Positions 20,540 through 34,500 of a stretch of 64,000 bases of DNA are shown one piece after another. Within the stretch, counting starts at the first letter, position 1. The number at the start of each line of letters is the position of its first letter. Where the stretch lies: assembly GCA_008931825.1 (NCBI GenBank), contig QXVZ01020464.1:1-64000 (forward strand), written 5' to 3'. A program made the position numbers and the translations under genes. Origin of the DNA: Phallusia fumigata (taxonomy: Eukaryota > Chordata > Ascidiacea > Phlebobranchia > Ascidiidae). The notes under the pieces are model-generated. The model worked only from the letters and a program-made list of their open reading frames with translations. It searched no databases and was not told the DNA's origin.

Positions 20540-22840
20540 TTTTAGGTGGGGTGGGGATATGATGCAATAAAGATTGCGTCAAACAACAAAGATAATATTC
20601 ACAGTATAATTCCGATTGTCGGTAATATTTCCTAGCTAAGTATAATGTTAAAGTGAAGGCATTCGTGTACGTGGCTGGGACGCAAAAAGTTTGGGAAATG
20701 TTGATTGACATGTAAAAGGGAATCAAGGAGTTACACGACATAACATGTAAAAGGAAAAACCACGAAATAAATTAAGGAACCAAATCTGAATATGAATTTG
20801 TACAAAACACCTTTCTGCTTTTGAACACTTGGAATCAAAGCATTAAGCAGTTGATGTCAATCTGGCTTAACGTAGACGTGGTCGTAACATCGCTTGCATC
20901 GCCAATAGCTGTTGGAAAACACGTTTAAGGCCTGGCGGTAGCAAATTTCAGCCAATCAGAGTACCGTATGTGTTGGACACAGTACGTGGCGAAACGTTAT
21001 TGGTTAAAAAAACATGGCTGTTACTGTGGGATACACTGAGGCTGCAAAAGCTAGCAATGTTTTCAGTCAAAACTGAAGTTTGCGAAAATGGACAAAAAGT
21101 ATTAAAATGGCGTTTGGCATGCACACTTTTTCAAAGTTGGGTTTGATTTCGAAAAATTTCAAGAAACATGTGCAACTGCTGGAGCAGGAAGGCAGCTGCA
21201 ATATAGATTGGATGAATATCACAGGTTTTTGAACGTCCCAAATTGATCGCTTTTCCATATAGTGACAAACGATTTAAAATCTTTGATTTTCTGAAAAACT
21301 GTCGCTATTGAATGGAATCTACAGCGAATTATACAAAAAAATTATCTTCAAAGAAAACTATCGTGATTCCATAAACACGGTCGTGATTTTTGGCATGAAA
21401 ACTAACGTAATTTCACAAAAAAACTATCATAATTCGTGCAGCTATTTAGTCCACTACTTCAGTGATTGCGCATCAAACAACATCAACTTCTTTGCTGATA
21501 TGGAAACAGACGAAGGACTACAACAAAACTACGGGGATTCTCAAGCGGCAAAAAAATCTCCAACAAACAGCGTTCACTTGAATACGCACACGAATGCCGT
21601 CTAGCGGATGTAAAACAAATCGAAAATACGCAAACTAGCGGAAGAAAAAAATAAACAAAATGGCGCCAAACAAAATATTCGAGGTGAATGAATTTGATTC
21701 GGTGAGCACTAGGACGTCGTTTTTTAGATGTAGATATTAGAATTGGCGGAGCAACCACAAACTAAAATTAATATTCAGCTTTAACATTTTGATCGTCTCC
21801 AACCTTTTGTTACAAGTACCGAGCAAACCTACGGTACCCAACAGGTTATTTTAACTGAACGGGGGAAGCAGCGTACCAGATATTAGTATGGCGTGATATT
21901 TCAAAAGCCCGCTGTAGTGCTTGATACTTTGCTTAATGGCGACGTCTAGCGGAATGCAAATTCGAGGATTTAACCGCGGGTGAGGAAAGCGAAAACACAG
22001 TAGCAAATGAGGAACAGTGGAGTTCTGGAGAATGAACTGAAAAGTTTTCAGGCAAAACAAATGGTGGACGGTTCGAATCCCGACACCAACACTTCTGGGT
22101 AAACCAACACAAAATCGGGCCAATCATTTCATGAAGTCAAAATCTTGCTTTTGGTGCGTTAACCTCGGGTAAGTTAGGCAAGGTTTATGGATGAAAAAGC
22201 GCCCTAACCACTGAAACAGCCGTAAGCAGAAAGATAATAGTACGAGCTGATTCAAAACCGAAATACCGAACAAAGGAAAATGCATAACGCGCACAAAACA
22301 TGACGCAAATCCGACTAAAAATATAAACTGAATCACATGAAAAGCCCGGCCGAAACAATGAAACCGTTTAGTACCGAAAAACAATAACAAAGACAAAAAC
22401 TCAGTACCCAAATTCGGGGAGGTCTCCAACCTGAAGTGAATAGTCGGAGAAGTTCGCAGCGTTCATGCGGTGCCACGTTCTATGACGTTGAAAGCAATAA
22501 CAAAAAAGTAACCACGCGACCACGAACAATAAGATATAGAGGATCTAGAATAAATTGGCGCGACAAATCAAACCACGTGCTAAGTGCGAGTGAAATCCCC
22601 TAGAGACCCTGGCCCCCAATGTGGGTGCATTTAAGCTACTTATACATACTTGGGTCAAACTGACACATAAAATATTGAAACCCCCAACAAGCCCCAAGTG
22701 ACCCGTATCTAAATCTGTGCAAACGAAAAGCAAATATTGAAGTTATTAAAACTTAGTTTTGTGGATGAGGGGGTAAAGTGACAAGGAAATTCAAGAATCT
22801 CGGGGTTCATGGGTCGGCAGGGAAAGAAAAGGGAGATACC
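20540..22840. other. Gene-poor spacer
   Basis: No confident gene between the vanabin array and the RhoGAP gene. It holds a tRNA-like B-box (GGTTCGAATCCC, about 22074) and a short plus-strand frame at 21660 that looks like a possible first exon (see findings). Confidence 0.5.
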
Positions 22841-25800
22841 TTATAGAGGGGTTGTTTGATCATCATTGTCAGAATCTTCATAAGCATTGTTATTCTGCGA
22901 AAAATGAAGTTCAGACGAAAGCGGGACTCCAATATCATCTGGGAGAGGCGGGGGTGGTAAATCTGGCATCGGGGGGTCAAAATCACCCCCTACCACGTCC
23001 TGAACTTCAACCTCGGGGGCTTCCGGCAACACCTCATCTACAGTTGGGTTCGATTGGCGTTTTCTGACAGGGGGGCGGGGTTTGGGCCGAGGGACCGCGA
23101 ACCCATCCTGTGGGGGTGGTAGTTCCCCCTCAGGAGAGTCTTCTTTCGGGGGCATGGGTGGCGGAGCTTGGGGTCGCCGCATCGACACGCGCTTTGCTGC
23201 CACTGGTGGCCGACTGCCGACCACGCTGCTAGATGGCAACAGAGAGTTTTGTTGCTGTTGTTGGGACGGAGGAGGGGAATTCCGCTTTCCGCTGTTGCGC
23301 TCATTGAATCTGGGTAGAAAATAATATCGTTCCGCATAAGTCTGGGTTTGTTACTTCAGGGTGGGGCTTTGGGATATTTGTTTTATAATCGCAAATTTGT
23401 AAGAGAAAGACTGACTTAATTAACTTTTGATGCACTGGGTTGCCAGTGGGTCTAAATTTGGGAGCAAAAAGGCAAAATGCCCCAATTTATCTGCTGTGTT
23501 TTGAGGCAAAACAGTCAATAACTAAACAAGTAGCCAACAATTAGAAAAATGTGTGCTTTGTCAACATTTATAGAAAAATATTTGCGATCAACATCACTGT
23601 TTGAGGTTTTTCAGGTATTGTATCAGGGTTTTGTCCCAATTGGTTAAAATTTTGATGATCCAACCCTGCTGCACCAATTAAGTTGGCCCAAAATGTTCAA
23701 GTGATACTATTGTTTTTACAGGTATTTGGTATTAAAGTAATTTTTTTTCCCTAAAATAACTAATTGACTAACTAACTACTCCTAACTTACTTGTTTGCTT
23801 CAGCGGGAGGGGGAGGTGCTTTGCTCTTGTGTTTCCGTCCTTTGCCGCCACCTGCTGGTGACTGCCCAGGAATGGGTACAAACCTAAATAACATAAATTT
23901 TATCTTTTTGCAAAATATGGCTAGTACACTGAAATAAATAACTGCGAGGGTTGGAATCTCACAGCAATTAGCAAGCTATAAATTACATGCCTTGACTCCA
24001 AGTGAGGGCAACAGAAGTATAAGTTGCCAATCTGTAAATGAGTGAATGGCATTAATGACGACATGTCTAGAATAAATGACGTTGGAGGCTGCCAGCAAGC
24101 CAAAAAACAGTCGTTTGTAAATAAAAAGTATAAAAAAAACTAAACCAATTCATTGTAGCGCTTGTGACAACTTTCAACCTTTAACACAACTTTGTAGCTT
24201 TGTATAAGTAAACCTTAGCAATTTGATACAATCAGATGCTAAGGTTTATTCTGATGTTTTACAAAAAATCGCCTAGTTGGGGCTTACCCTGCTTCCTGGG
24301 CCAGGGTAAGATCAGTTGAGGAGCTTCTGGAATGTGAGGGTGACTTTAAGGTGGGTGAAGTGGGGGCAGGGGTATGGTGGTTCACCTGTAAGCTTGCTCC
24401 GTTTGCACTACTCTCACTACGTGTCATGTGGTGGTACGATGTAGCATTGGGGGTCACTGCAAACTCAATATCTGTTGGAATAAGTGCATAGGTTTAGATT
24501 GCAGTGACAATATGGTCAATTTGTGCTTTTGTTGAATGAGTTCCAATGAGCTTCTCCCACCCAAGGGTTTCAAATGCAACACAGCGTTGGAATTCACTGC
24601 ACATTTTCTTCAAGGCAAAGTTTAAAGTTAGAGGGTATAGTTTTATGCTTTGTTCAGAACTTGCCACACAATAGCTGTATGCAACAGAATAATAACTTCA
24701 AGCTAACACTAAGCTTTAAGCTGTAACAAAAAAGGATCAGCAATTGGAAAAACTTTTTAGTTAAACTGCCTTAATATTTAACAAGCATTAAAACAGCAAT
24801 TTGTAATACACACATAAATGTATTAAACAGTTGTAAGTCAAAAACAAGCTTTATGTTTAAAAAAACAACTGTTTATGTTTTAAGTGTAAACAACATCTAC
24901 CGTATTTTACGGACCATAAGGCGCAATTTAAATCCTTTTTTTTCCTCATAAATTGATCGTGCGCCTTATAAGCCGGTGCGCCTAATGTATGGATCAAGTA
25001 GTGCTTTATTGCCTACACTCAAAACCAGTACCGATACTATTATTATATAAATAAACCACCATCTTACAACCTGTACACAATAAACTACGGTAAAAGCAAC
25101 TAGCAACTGTGATATTCACTAGGAATAAACTGTACTTGTTTTGAGTTTTTAATTTTTGTTCGTTTGATCGTTTCTTTGAATAAAATACAATAACCATAAA
25201 AAATATTGAGCATTTTTGTTTAATGAGCTTTATACGGTAACCCATACTCCTTAAAATACGTTGCGTTCTATAGCCCGGTGCGCCTTATGTATGAACAAAA
25301 AACTAATCAAAGCAATTTATTGACAGTGCGCCTTATAGTCGGGTGCGCTTTATGGTCCGTAAAATACGGTANTTTACAGGTATTTGGTATTAAAGTAATT
25401 TTTTTTCCCTAAAATAACTAATTGACTAACTAACTACTCCTAACTTACTTGTTTGCTTCAGCGGGAGGGGGAGGTGCTTTGCTCTTGTGTTTCCGTCCTT
25501 TGCCGCCACCTGCTGGTGACTGCCCAGGAATGGGTACAAACCTAAATAACATAAATTTTATCTTTTTGCAAAATATGGCTAGTACACTGAAATAAATAAC
25601 TGCGAGGGTTGGAATCTCACAGCAATTAGCAAGCTATAAATTACATGCCTTGACTCCAAGTGAGGGCAACAGAAGTATAAGTTGCCAATCTGTAAATGAG
25701 TGAATGGCATTAATGACGACATGTCTAGAATAAATGACGTTGGAGGCTGCCAGCAAGCCAAAAAACAGTCGTTTGTAAATAAAAAGTATAAAAAAAACTA

Positions 25801-28800
25801 AACCAATTCATTGTAGCGCTTGTGACAACTTTCAACCTTTAACACAACTTTGTAGCTTTGTATAAGTAAACCTTAGCAATTTGATACAATCAGATGCTAA
25901 GGTTTATTCTGATGTTTTACAAAAAATCGCCTAGTTGGGGCTTACCCTGCTTCCTGGGCCAGGGTAAGATCAGTTGAGGAGCTTCTGGAATGTGAGGGTG
26001 ACTTTAAGGTGGGTGAAGTGGGGGCAGGGGTATGGTGGTTCACCTGTAAGCTTGCTCCGTTTGCACTACTCTCACTACGTGTCATGTGGTGGTACGATGT
26101 AGCATTGGGGGTCACTGCAAACTCAATATCTGTTGGAATAAGTGCATAGGTTTAGATTGCAGTGACAATATGGTCAATTTGTGCTTTTGTTGAATGAGTT
26201 CCAATGAGCTTCTCCCACCCAAGGGTTTCAAATGCAACACAGCGTTGGAATTCACTGCACATTTTCTTCAAGGCAAAGTTTAAAGTTAGAGGGTATAGTT
26301 TTATGCTTTGTTCAGAACTTGCCACACAATAGCTGTATGCAACAGAATAATAACTTCAAGCTAACACTAAGCTTTAAGCTGTAACAAAAAAGGATCAGCA
26401 ATTGGAAAAACTTTTTAGTTAAACTGCCTTAATATTTAACAAGCATTAAAACAGCAATTTGTAATACACACATAAATGTATTAAACAGTTGTAAGTCAAA
26501 AACAAGCTTTATGTTTAAAAAAACAACTGTTTATGTTTTAAGTGTAAACAACATCTACCGTATTTTACGGACCATAAGGCGCAATTTAAATCCTTTTTTT
26601 TCCTCATAAATTGATCGTGCGCCTTATAAGCCGGTGCGCCTAATGTATGGATCAAGTAGTGCTTTATTGCCTACACTCAAAACCAGTACCGATACTATTA
26701 TTATACAAATAAACCACCATCTTACAACCTGTACACAATAAACTACGGTAAAAGCAACTAGCAACTGTGATATTCACTAGGAATAAACTGTACTTGTTTT
26801 GAGTTTTTAATTTTTGTTCGTTTGATCGTTTCTTTGAATAAAATACAATAACCATAAAAAATATTGAGCATTTTTGTTTAATGAGCTTTATACGGTAACC
26901 CATACTCCTCAAAATACGTTGCGTTCTATAGCCCGGTGCGCCTTATGTATGAACAAAAAACTAATCAAAGCAATTTATTGACAGTGCGCCTTATAGTCGG
27001 GTGCGCTTTATGGTCCGTAAAATACGGTACACCAAATAGTGTAGTCCTTAATTGGCAGTTTTACCCAGATCAGTCAGGGAAGGCTTGACTTGTACATTAG
27101 AAGTCCTACTTTCAAAGGACCTCAGCATGAATAATGCATTAACGGTCTTTTAAGAGCTCCTCTGCCACTGATTAACCAAGCACTATTGATTTGGGGACTC
27201 TTACACGTTAAGTGGAACACACAAATTGCCTCTGAAGACATGATACATGCCCACATGCACACATAGAGCAAAGTTTGTGCAGTTAACAATGATAAAGTTT
27301 AAAATCGATGAAAGCTGTGCTTCTGAACCTTTTTCGATTCATTGACCCTTGACAAACCAACAAAGCAATAAGCAGACCTGCGATGTCATAGGAAAAGAGG
27401 TCTTGTGACAGAAAAACTATTGTAAAATTGTCACAATGAGCATTCAAATATGGCTGCTGTTGTGTAACAGATGGTTTGCATTTGCTAGTAGGTAAGCATT
27501 CTACTTTATTCAGTGTTGTTGGCTTAAAACTAAAAAAATGCAGAACAGCAGCGGACACAAAAATTTAATATTTTAACCCTGAAGGGAATGATTTACACTT
27601 CTACAGTAAATGGTATATTTTGCTTGCGGTGTTTGACCTCAGTTTTTAAACTATTTTTGCCAAAGTGCCATTTCCGAGTACCAACAGAGTAATACATCCT
27701 CTACAGGTCAACTATGGACAAACCTCCTGGAAAGAACCAATCACTGTATGTTATGATGGCTTCAATTACTCCTGATAGCAAGTTTGATTCCATCATTCGT
27801 TTACTGCAACATAAACAGATAATTGTTAAAATGAGGAGCAGTTTAAGTGTGTGAGAAATCCATACACTTACAAAGTGGGTGAAACAATATTTGCTAAATT
27901 AATAAAAATGGACAATGATGATGCTGGTCTAACGTTCATTAATTATTTCGCTGGCATTGGTTAAAATCAAGTTTGGCAATGGCACATCAATATTTACTCA
28001 ACTAATTTACAAACATTTGTGCTTTAAATATTGCATTAGTAATTTCCGAAAAAATTTACCAAATGTGCTTAATCATGCCAGGCAAAATTTTAGAACATGT
28101 GTTGTTGGATTTGTAATAAAATACATATTCCACATGTGTTTTATTTAAATTACTTGTTACAAGCAACAAAGGTTATTGTTATTGGAAATACCAGTCAACC
28201 CACAACAATAGATCTATTCTAAGCTATTGTGTTTGTCCGCCCACAGAAAAAGGAGAAACAGTCAAAAGACATCCGTATAATAAAGTTAGTTGTGTTCATG
28301 TACAAAGCCTAACTTATTATCACTAGGCTTAGTCAGACTATCTACGTGATTCAAACTAATTTATGAGAAAATCCCAAATTGATAATACCAAAAAAAGTTT
28401 GAAGCAAATTATTTTGCTTAAAAGCATTTTAAACTGGTTTCTTTGAATTTGAACTGTATGCAATAGAACTATTACAAAAACACATCTGTACTAAAAACAC
28501 TTTGGCGTTTAGTTTGTTGTAATGATGAAACACATTTTTGTAAAGGATTGTGCTTTCAAGATGTGTTGATACAGACAAATTTGCGAATTGTGTCAATCTA
28601 CCAAGTGTAAAAAAAAATATTGTTTTCACAACATCTACTAAGCAAAAACTAATCTTTTTTGTTGTGCGAAAAAGGAAAAATTACATTTAGCATTTAAGAG
28701 AGTCTAGTTGATAAACACCATTTAAATTTTTTAACACACAATGATAACAAAAAGTTTTAGCCAATTTGGTAAAATGTTTACCCAATGGTTCTGGTCAAAC

Positions 28801-31520
28801 TTTTCATACATTTCAAGTAGTGAGAAAAAAACCTTCACTACTTTCTGTTCCCCTTTCAGTACACTATCACCCATAAAACCATAACATTTACCACCAGGTA
28901 AATTTGCTGCAGTAAAATTCTGGCCTATGTTGTCATACATTTATCACTGTTGACTTATTGGTTACAATTTACAGGAGAAAAAGTTCTCAGGAATGTTTCA
29001 ATTTCACACTAAATTTTGTACGAAAAGGGTGTTAACTATTTCCTGGTGTTTATTTAAAACAGATTGTATTTTCTGCTAAACACTGTCTTAAATTCATTTT
29101 TTACCCCAAAATGCCGAACTTTCTTTAGACATATAGTTTTTTTAAGAAATGGATACACATTCATGGAAAGTTATGGTGCAATGACTATGTTACATTTTTC
29201 GCACTTAAAATAGTCTAATTTAGGGTTTTAATAAAGTTCCAAGCTAAAATAAAATGTGCAAAAAACAAAAATGCAACAGTATGAATTGAACTCATACCCA
29301 CAAACAGTCCAGCATAGGTTCTCTAACAACAGATCTGAAATTGGCTGTCGTGAGAAACCATATTTAGGTTCAGCACAAAGAGAAAACACAACCCCATAGT
29401 GCAACCTTAGCCTGTTGCCTGCTGCACTACCATCGAACAAAGTTACACAAACCCAATACTTCTGACATATGGTTATCCATACCTGATGTCATCAATATGA
29501 GACCAAAGTAAGTTTGGAGCGAGTACAAGAGAAATATTCGATGCACTCATTTTGTTCACTTCCTGGTGTTCTGCGATCGCCGCACAAAACTTGATCAAAT
29601 ATCTGGGAAAGCACAAGTAAGTTACTGTAAAAATATACTGTATTCAGTTGACTGCACTAAAACAAGTTCTGAAAATTTTCATGTAAAGCATACTTCTATA
29701 ACTATCCTAAACCAAAATACATTACTTAACAAGATATTTTTTACCTCTTTAAATTGTAGTAATACAGAGAAATTTTACTAAAAATTTAAGCAAAACTAAA
29801 ACAAACCTAAAATTGGCTTTGTTTTCCTGTGGCAGTTGGTCAATAATTTTCCAAATCTCCCCTAACTTTTTATCGTGGTCTTGAATACTGAAGAAGACAA
29901 ATACAGTGTTAACAAAAGTTATTGACACAAATTACGCACCATCATCAATTTACCACTCCCAAAAGGCCCAAAAAGAAGGGCAATTTGTTAAATAACAACC
30001 TGGATGTCAGCTAAGCACACAGACATAAACGCCTGTACTAATAAAAGTTGCCAAAATGTCCAACCTTACCCTACCAGTGTGCAAATTAGTATTAGGAGAT
30101 GCTCTCCTAATTTCTTTCTTTCAAAAGTTTGTCAAAAATAAGAGGCATTGGCTGGGATCGTTATGTTTACAAATCAATAAATTTATTATTGAGAAAAATG
30201 CATAAAGGACTTCGTTGATAGGGAAACGAAAGACCTTTCCTAGGTAACATTTTCCTCCATCAATCGTTCAATCAAAGCTCACATTATTTTAGGTTTTGGT
30301 TAGCCCCTTTACAAAACAACATGCTTAACTGAGCCTGGATCATATTTACCGTTTTGAGCTGTTTGTAAGATGCTGCATTGATTAAAATCAAAAACTTGTA
30401 TGTATGTTCTTACACTTAGCTACCAACTTCAATAGATCACCTTGCAGCATGCAGCCAATCGTCATGCAGTTTGTGAGTTAGTAGGGGTTCAGGTAGCTCC
30501 CTCAAATATTGTTTAAGCGCTCCGGCTACAGCATGTATATCATCTTGTGCTTCATATTCTGCAAGGTCGAGAACACCTCCATCTACAAGCGCACGAAACT
30601 TTTTCAGCTTTCCAGCACCACCACCAATTCGAAATATGCCCTGAAAAAATTAGGACATTGTGGTATGAAGTCAAGTTCACATGATAGAACCTGGTTATGT
30701 GAAATTATGTGGGTGAAAAACAGTTTTGAAAGGTTGGGTAAATAAACACTAATATACTTGCTATACCCATTCTGCTTCCTTTATAATTAGTTTAAACCTT
30801 CCCATGTCACATTGGGTTGGAGCAATTACTCGCCCAATTTGGTAACTAAGTAACAACATTACACCATGCCTCTGTACACAATGATAAACTATAGATAGAA
30901 CATAAAACTAAATGACTGACAGTCATTTCCTACTTTACCTAGGTTGCAATATTACTCACTTCTTCTTTAGCTCCCAAGGCTAATATACAAAGTGTGCAGG
31001 CTTCTAAAGGAAGTGCAATCTCTCGTTTTGATCCTTGTAGATGCTCGCGGAGTGACCGTCCATAGCACGACTTCACTATAGATTGTGCTGCAAAGTGCAA
31101 AAGTTGAGTTGTTTGCATAAAGTTTATGGTACATTCATTATATGTGACTTTTTAGGACAAACTTTGTTGCAGACACAAACAAGTGCTGTTAAATTATAGT
31201 CTATTGTGTGTTTAATGGGCACATATTGCATGAACAGAATTGCAAGTATGGCTGAACACAAATTATTTTTATTCAATACTGAATGCCAAACCCCTTAAAA
31301 ATATTTCAAAAAATCGGAAACAGTTTAGTTCTGCCAAAACTGGATAGATAACTTTTATGAGATACAGAATGCCCATTTTCAGCTTGTATGCCACACAATA
31401 CCTTGCACATTTTTCAATTCCGCTTCATTTTTTTCCAGGATGGCAACACACCTTCGGTGGTACTCCAATTGCTTTGCATGGAACTGGTAATAAAGTTAAG
31501 GTTAGCATTGAACCAGAACA

Positions 31521-31555
<35 letters not shown>

Positions 31556-34500
31556 GATTACAGTTAACAAGTGAAAGGATAACTAGTATAAGTGACATAC
31601 AGGGGCAAATATCGTGAATCCACATGTTATAAACTTTTAAATGCTGACAACTCTGAAAAACTACATCAGGGACACCTGCTGTAATGAATATAGTCCGTTA
31701 TAAGGTTAAACATTTAAGGGGTGTGGGGGTCAACCGGGGCAAAAGTTTGTAATGCACAATATCAGGGGCCTGTCCAAAGTCTTTAAAGTACTCAAGAACT
31801 TTGTCCTCAAAGCTTTGGGCTTTCTGTTTGGTTTTAATTGTAAGTTTCTTTCCATGTTCTTTGCTTGTAAAAATACTTTTGTTACCATTTTATCTCACTA
31901 AATTGGGACAAGTCAATTTAAAAAAGACAGTACGCAATGGCAGAACATGTCCACCAAGTGGTATGTGATCAGAAAAGGTTGTAACCATAGGATAAGACTG
32001 TGCCCTCCTTTGTAAGGTTGAAATATTTGCAATCTGGTGCAACTCCGAAAATCCTTATTCTTTTTGTACAGATTAATCAAAAGTAAATATGTTAAAGATC
32101 AAGTTTGTTATTTACTTGTAACTTACATCCGAAATTCGTTCACCATGGCCTGCCTCTTTCGCCACAAATTCAAACATTTCTGCAATAAGTTGATCCTGCA
32201 AAAAAGAAAACATAAAATTTCACAATTGTTCTTCCTGGTCCTTAATAGACTAGTTACATATAATTTAAAATTTGAAGGCCAAACAAGAACTATAGGACCC
32301 ACTGAAGAATAGGTTAATGTTGCCACTTTTAGAAGTGCTTATTCTGATACAATTGTGTTGTGGGGTTGTTAGATATAGATTTGACCTACACGACTTTGCA
32401 ATTTGAGTAGTTTGTGTCATAACCTTCCCCCCAGTCTTGATTCTCCTTTTGTGCTAAACTCACCCTATGATGTGAGCCCCTGCCACATAATGCCTTATAA
32501 TTAAGGTGTAGCTGCAGCGTATAGAATCTTATAACACCAAATGCGCTCTTTACTTTCATGTGCTCCATAACATTTTTATGTTGCACAGCTATTTCCGGCT
32601 TGGTGATAGTTTTAGTGCAATTGTGTGCTATGATTTCTTTCACCAAGCGCAACAAACTCAACTCATAACCTATAAAATAAAAATTATATTGTGTGATCCA
32701 GGTTACCTTGCTTTGTTCCATACGCATGGTTGCTTGATCCAATTCATCCTTCAGTGCATCAGCCTTTGCTGTAGTTTGTTGCAGATTTACACCAGGGTTG
32801 AATTGAAGTTTGTACGCTTTGTTGTAGTTTTGGTTGGCACCGTCCCGATCCAACACCAATTTTCGTAACCTCTCTCGCAGCTTATACAAACTAGGGATCT
32901 CAGTCTAAAATACAATTAGTGAAATAAAATAACAAAACTATTATTTTTAAATGCTGTTCGGATGAACATGTGGTTTATATCAGTGTGTTTGCGTGGTTGT
33001 AAATTTTTTTAAGATTGTAGAAAACTCAAATGAAGCCACAATATATTTTTGGTGGTTTGCACCTTTTTTTTCATGGAAATTCATCAACATGTCCACAAAA
33101 GATATGGTTGGCTTATGATAACTATAAACCAGTGTTGTAAAAGCAAACTTTGAAAAGATTTAGATAAATACTACATTTAGATAATAACTATTCACCTCAA
33201 CAAGATTCTGTAAGGGTAGAATAACATGGTCGTCAATAAACATTTCACACATTGCTTTCTCCTTCGCCATTTCCATTTGAGCTTCAGCACTTATTCTAAA
33301 ACTTTCTCTATGTTCAAATAAATATAACAATAACTTTTAATTACAAAATTTTATAAATTAAATTAAACATTACAATTTTTTGCAAGACAATAAAACCCCC
33401 CCTCAAAAAAAGAAGAATGTTACTTGTAGTTTGTGTCAGTCCTAGTGCACTAAAGATTTTTCTGAAGTATGATGATAGACCTTACCCCAAAGTATGACTA
33501 GATTCTGTATCTTGCATTAACTGTTTGCTTGCTTCGCTCATTGCGGCTGCCAAACTTGTTTCATGCAACCTTTTCTGCACAAAAAAGAAAAATGGGGAGT
33601 TATATTAAGCATCCTTTTTTAACACCAAAGAAATAACAGCATTTACATTAATTTGTGCAACATATAAGTAATATATTAGGATTGTATTTGTTTCTTTACC
33701 AAAAAAATTTGTACAGTTATTTCGGAATTTAAGTACATGACAACAGTAAAAAATATTCCAATAGATTTCGTACCAGTCGTTTTTCGAAATCTCCAGAATT
33801 GTGAGTCTGTAAACATGGTGAAAGCTTTTTGTACAAAGTTTGGCAGGCCACCCTCACATGTTCCATATGTTTTTCAACCTGAAAATATATATACTTGTTT
33901 ATAAAAATCAATAAATACATTAATAGTTGTTCAGTTGTCTTGAGTACAGAAACACATTTACACCCTTAGGTATGGCTGCCAGATCTTTAAAACCAAACTT
34001 TGAACTGAATATACCAGTGTGCCTTGTTGACAAAACCATTTTAACAAAAAAGAAAAGCAGACAACATAATATCGTTGTTATGCACTTAATGGTCATGCAA
34101 GATTTAATAGTATGTTTATAGTCAGCATAATTGATTTAGTTGGACACTGCATACATAGCAGTTCCACACGTCACAAAAAGGTCAAGGGAAAGTAAATGCA
34201 AGTGGCAACTGCTTCTTGCAGCACCACTGCCATTGTGCATCCTATGAGTAATGTGTACGAAACTCCAATATGCATAAACCTGTGGAACTGTGACTCAGAA
34301 AAACAACACAACTGAAAGAGTTATTGCAACACAAAGTTTGGCAGCTGCCTCCACGCAAGACTTACTTGAAGTAATTCATCATTTAGAACTTCACTTTTAT
34401 TAGCTCTGTAAAAAAAACAAGGAAAATTTATTAAATTTCACTGTTTCACTGCATTATTAAATTTAATCTTACCAGGTATATATATATATATTAATCTTGA

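Larger units (their letters stand above)
17880..20540. other. Intergenic block III
   Basis: Third copy of the spacer block. The part around 18230-18560 matches 8380-8720 and 13540-14150; 19140-19260 matches 9460-9610 and 14750-14900; 19900-20540 matches block I at 11500-11900 and block II at 15600-16070. No vanabin-like exon 2 follows on the right, so the array appears to end here. Confidence 0.7.
23715..27029. repeat. 1,657-base direct repeat around a single N, duplicating two RhoGAP exons
   Basis: 23715-25371 and 25373-27029 are nearly identical (I see only a couple of base differences), separated by the N at 25372. The left copy stops exactly at the end of a MITE, where an assembler would lose uniqueness. 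Exon pair 14/15 is contained in both copies. The pair length is 1 modulo 3, so using both copies would shift the frame. An unmerged overlap or haplotype fragment is the simplest reading. Confidence 0.85.

Noticed and set aside
22060-22100. Possible tRNA gene around GGTTCGAATCCC
   Set aside because: The B-box and a weak A-box are present but acceptor and T-stem do not pair; more likely a SINE or tRNA relic.
21851-22429. Minus-strand frames of 90-101 residues
   Set aside because: Low-information hydrophobic sequence without family motifs; part overlaps a tRNA-like B-box region.
25006-26912. Open frames of 79-82 residues inside the TA-flanked MITE
   Set aside because: They have no transposase motifs and arise from AT-rich filler sequence.
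31740-31835. Possible extra RhoGAP-gene exon (KAQSFEDKVLEYFKDF-like read)
   Set aside because: Exons 7 and 8 already join in phase and align without a gap to human ARHGAP17; an insert here is not needed.
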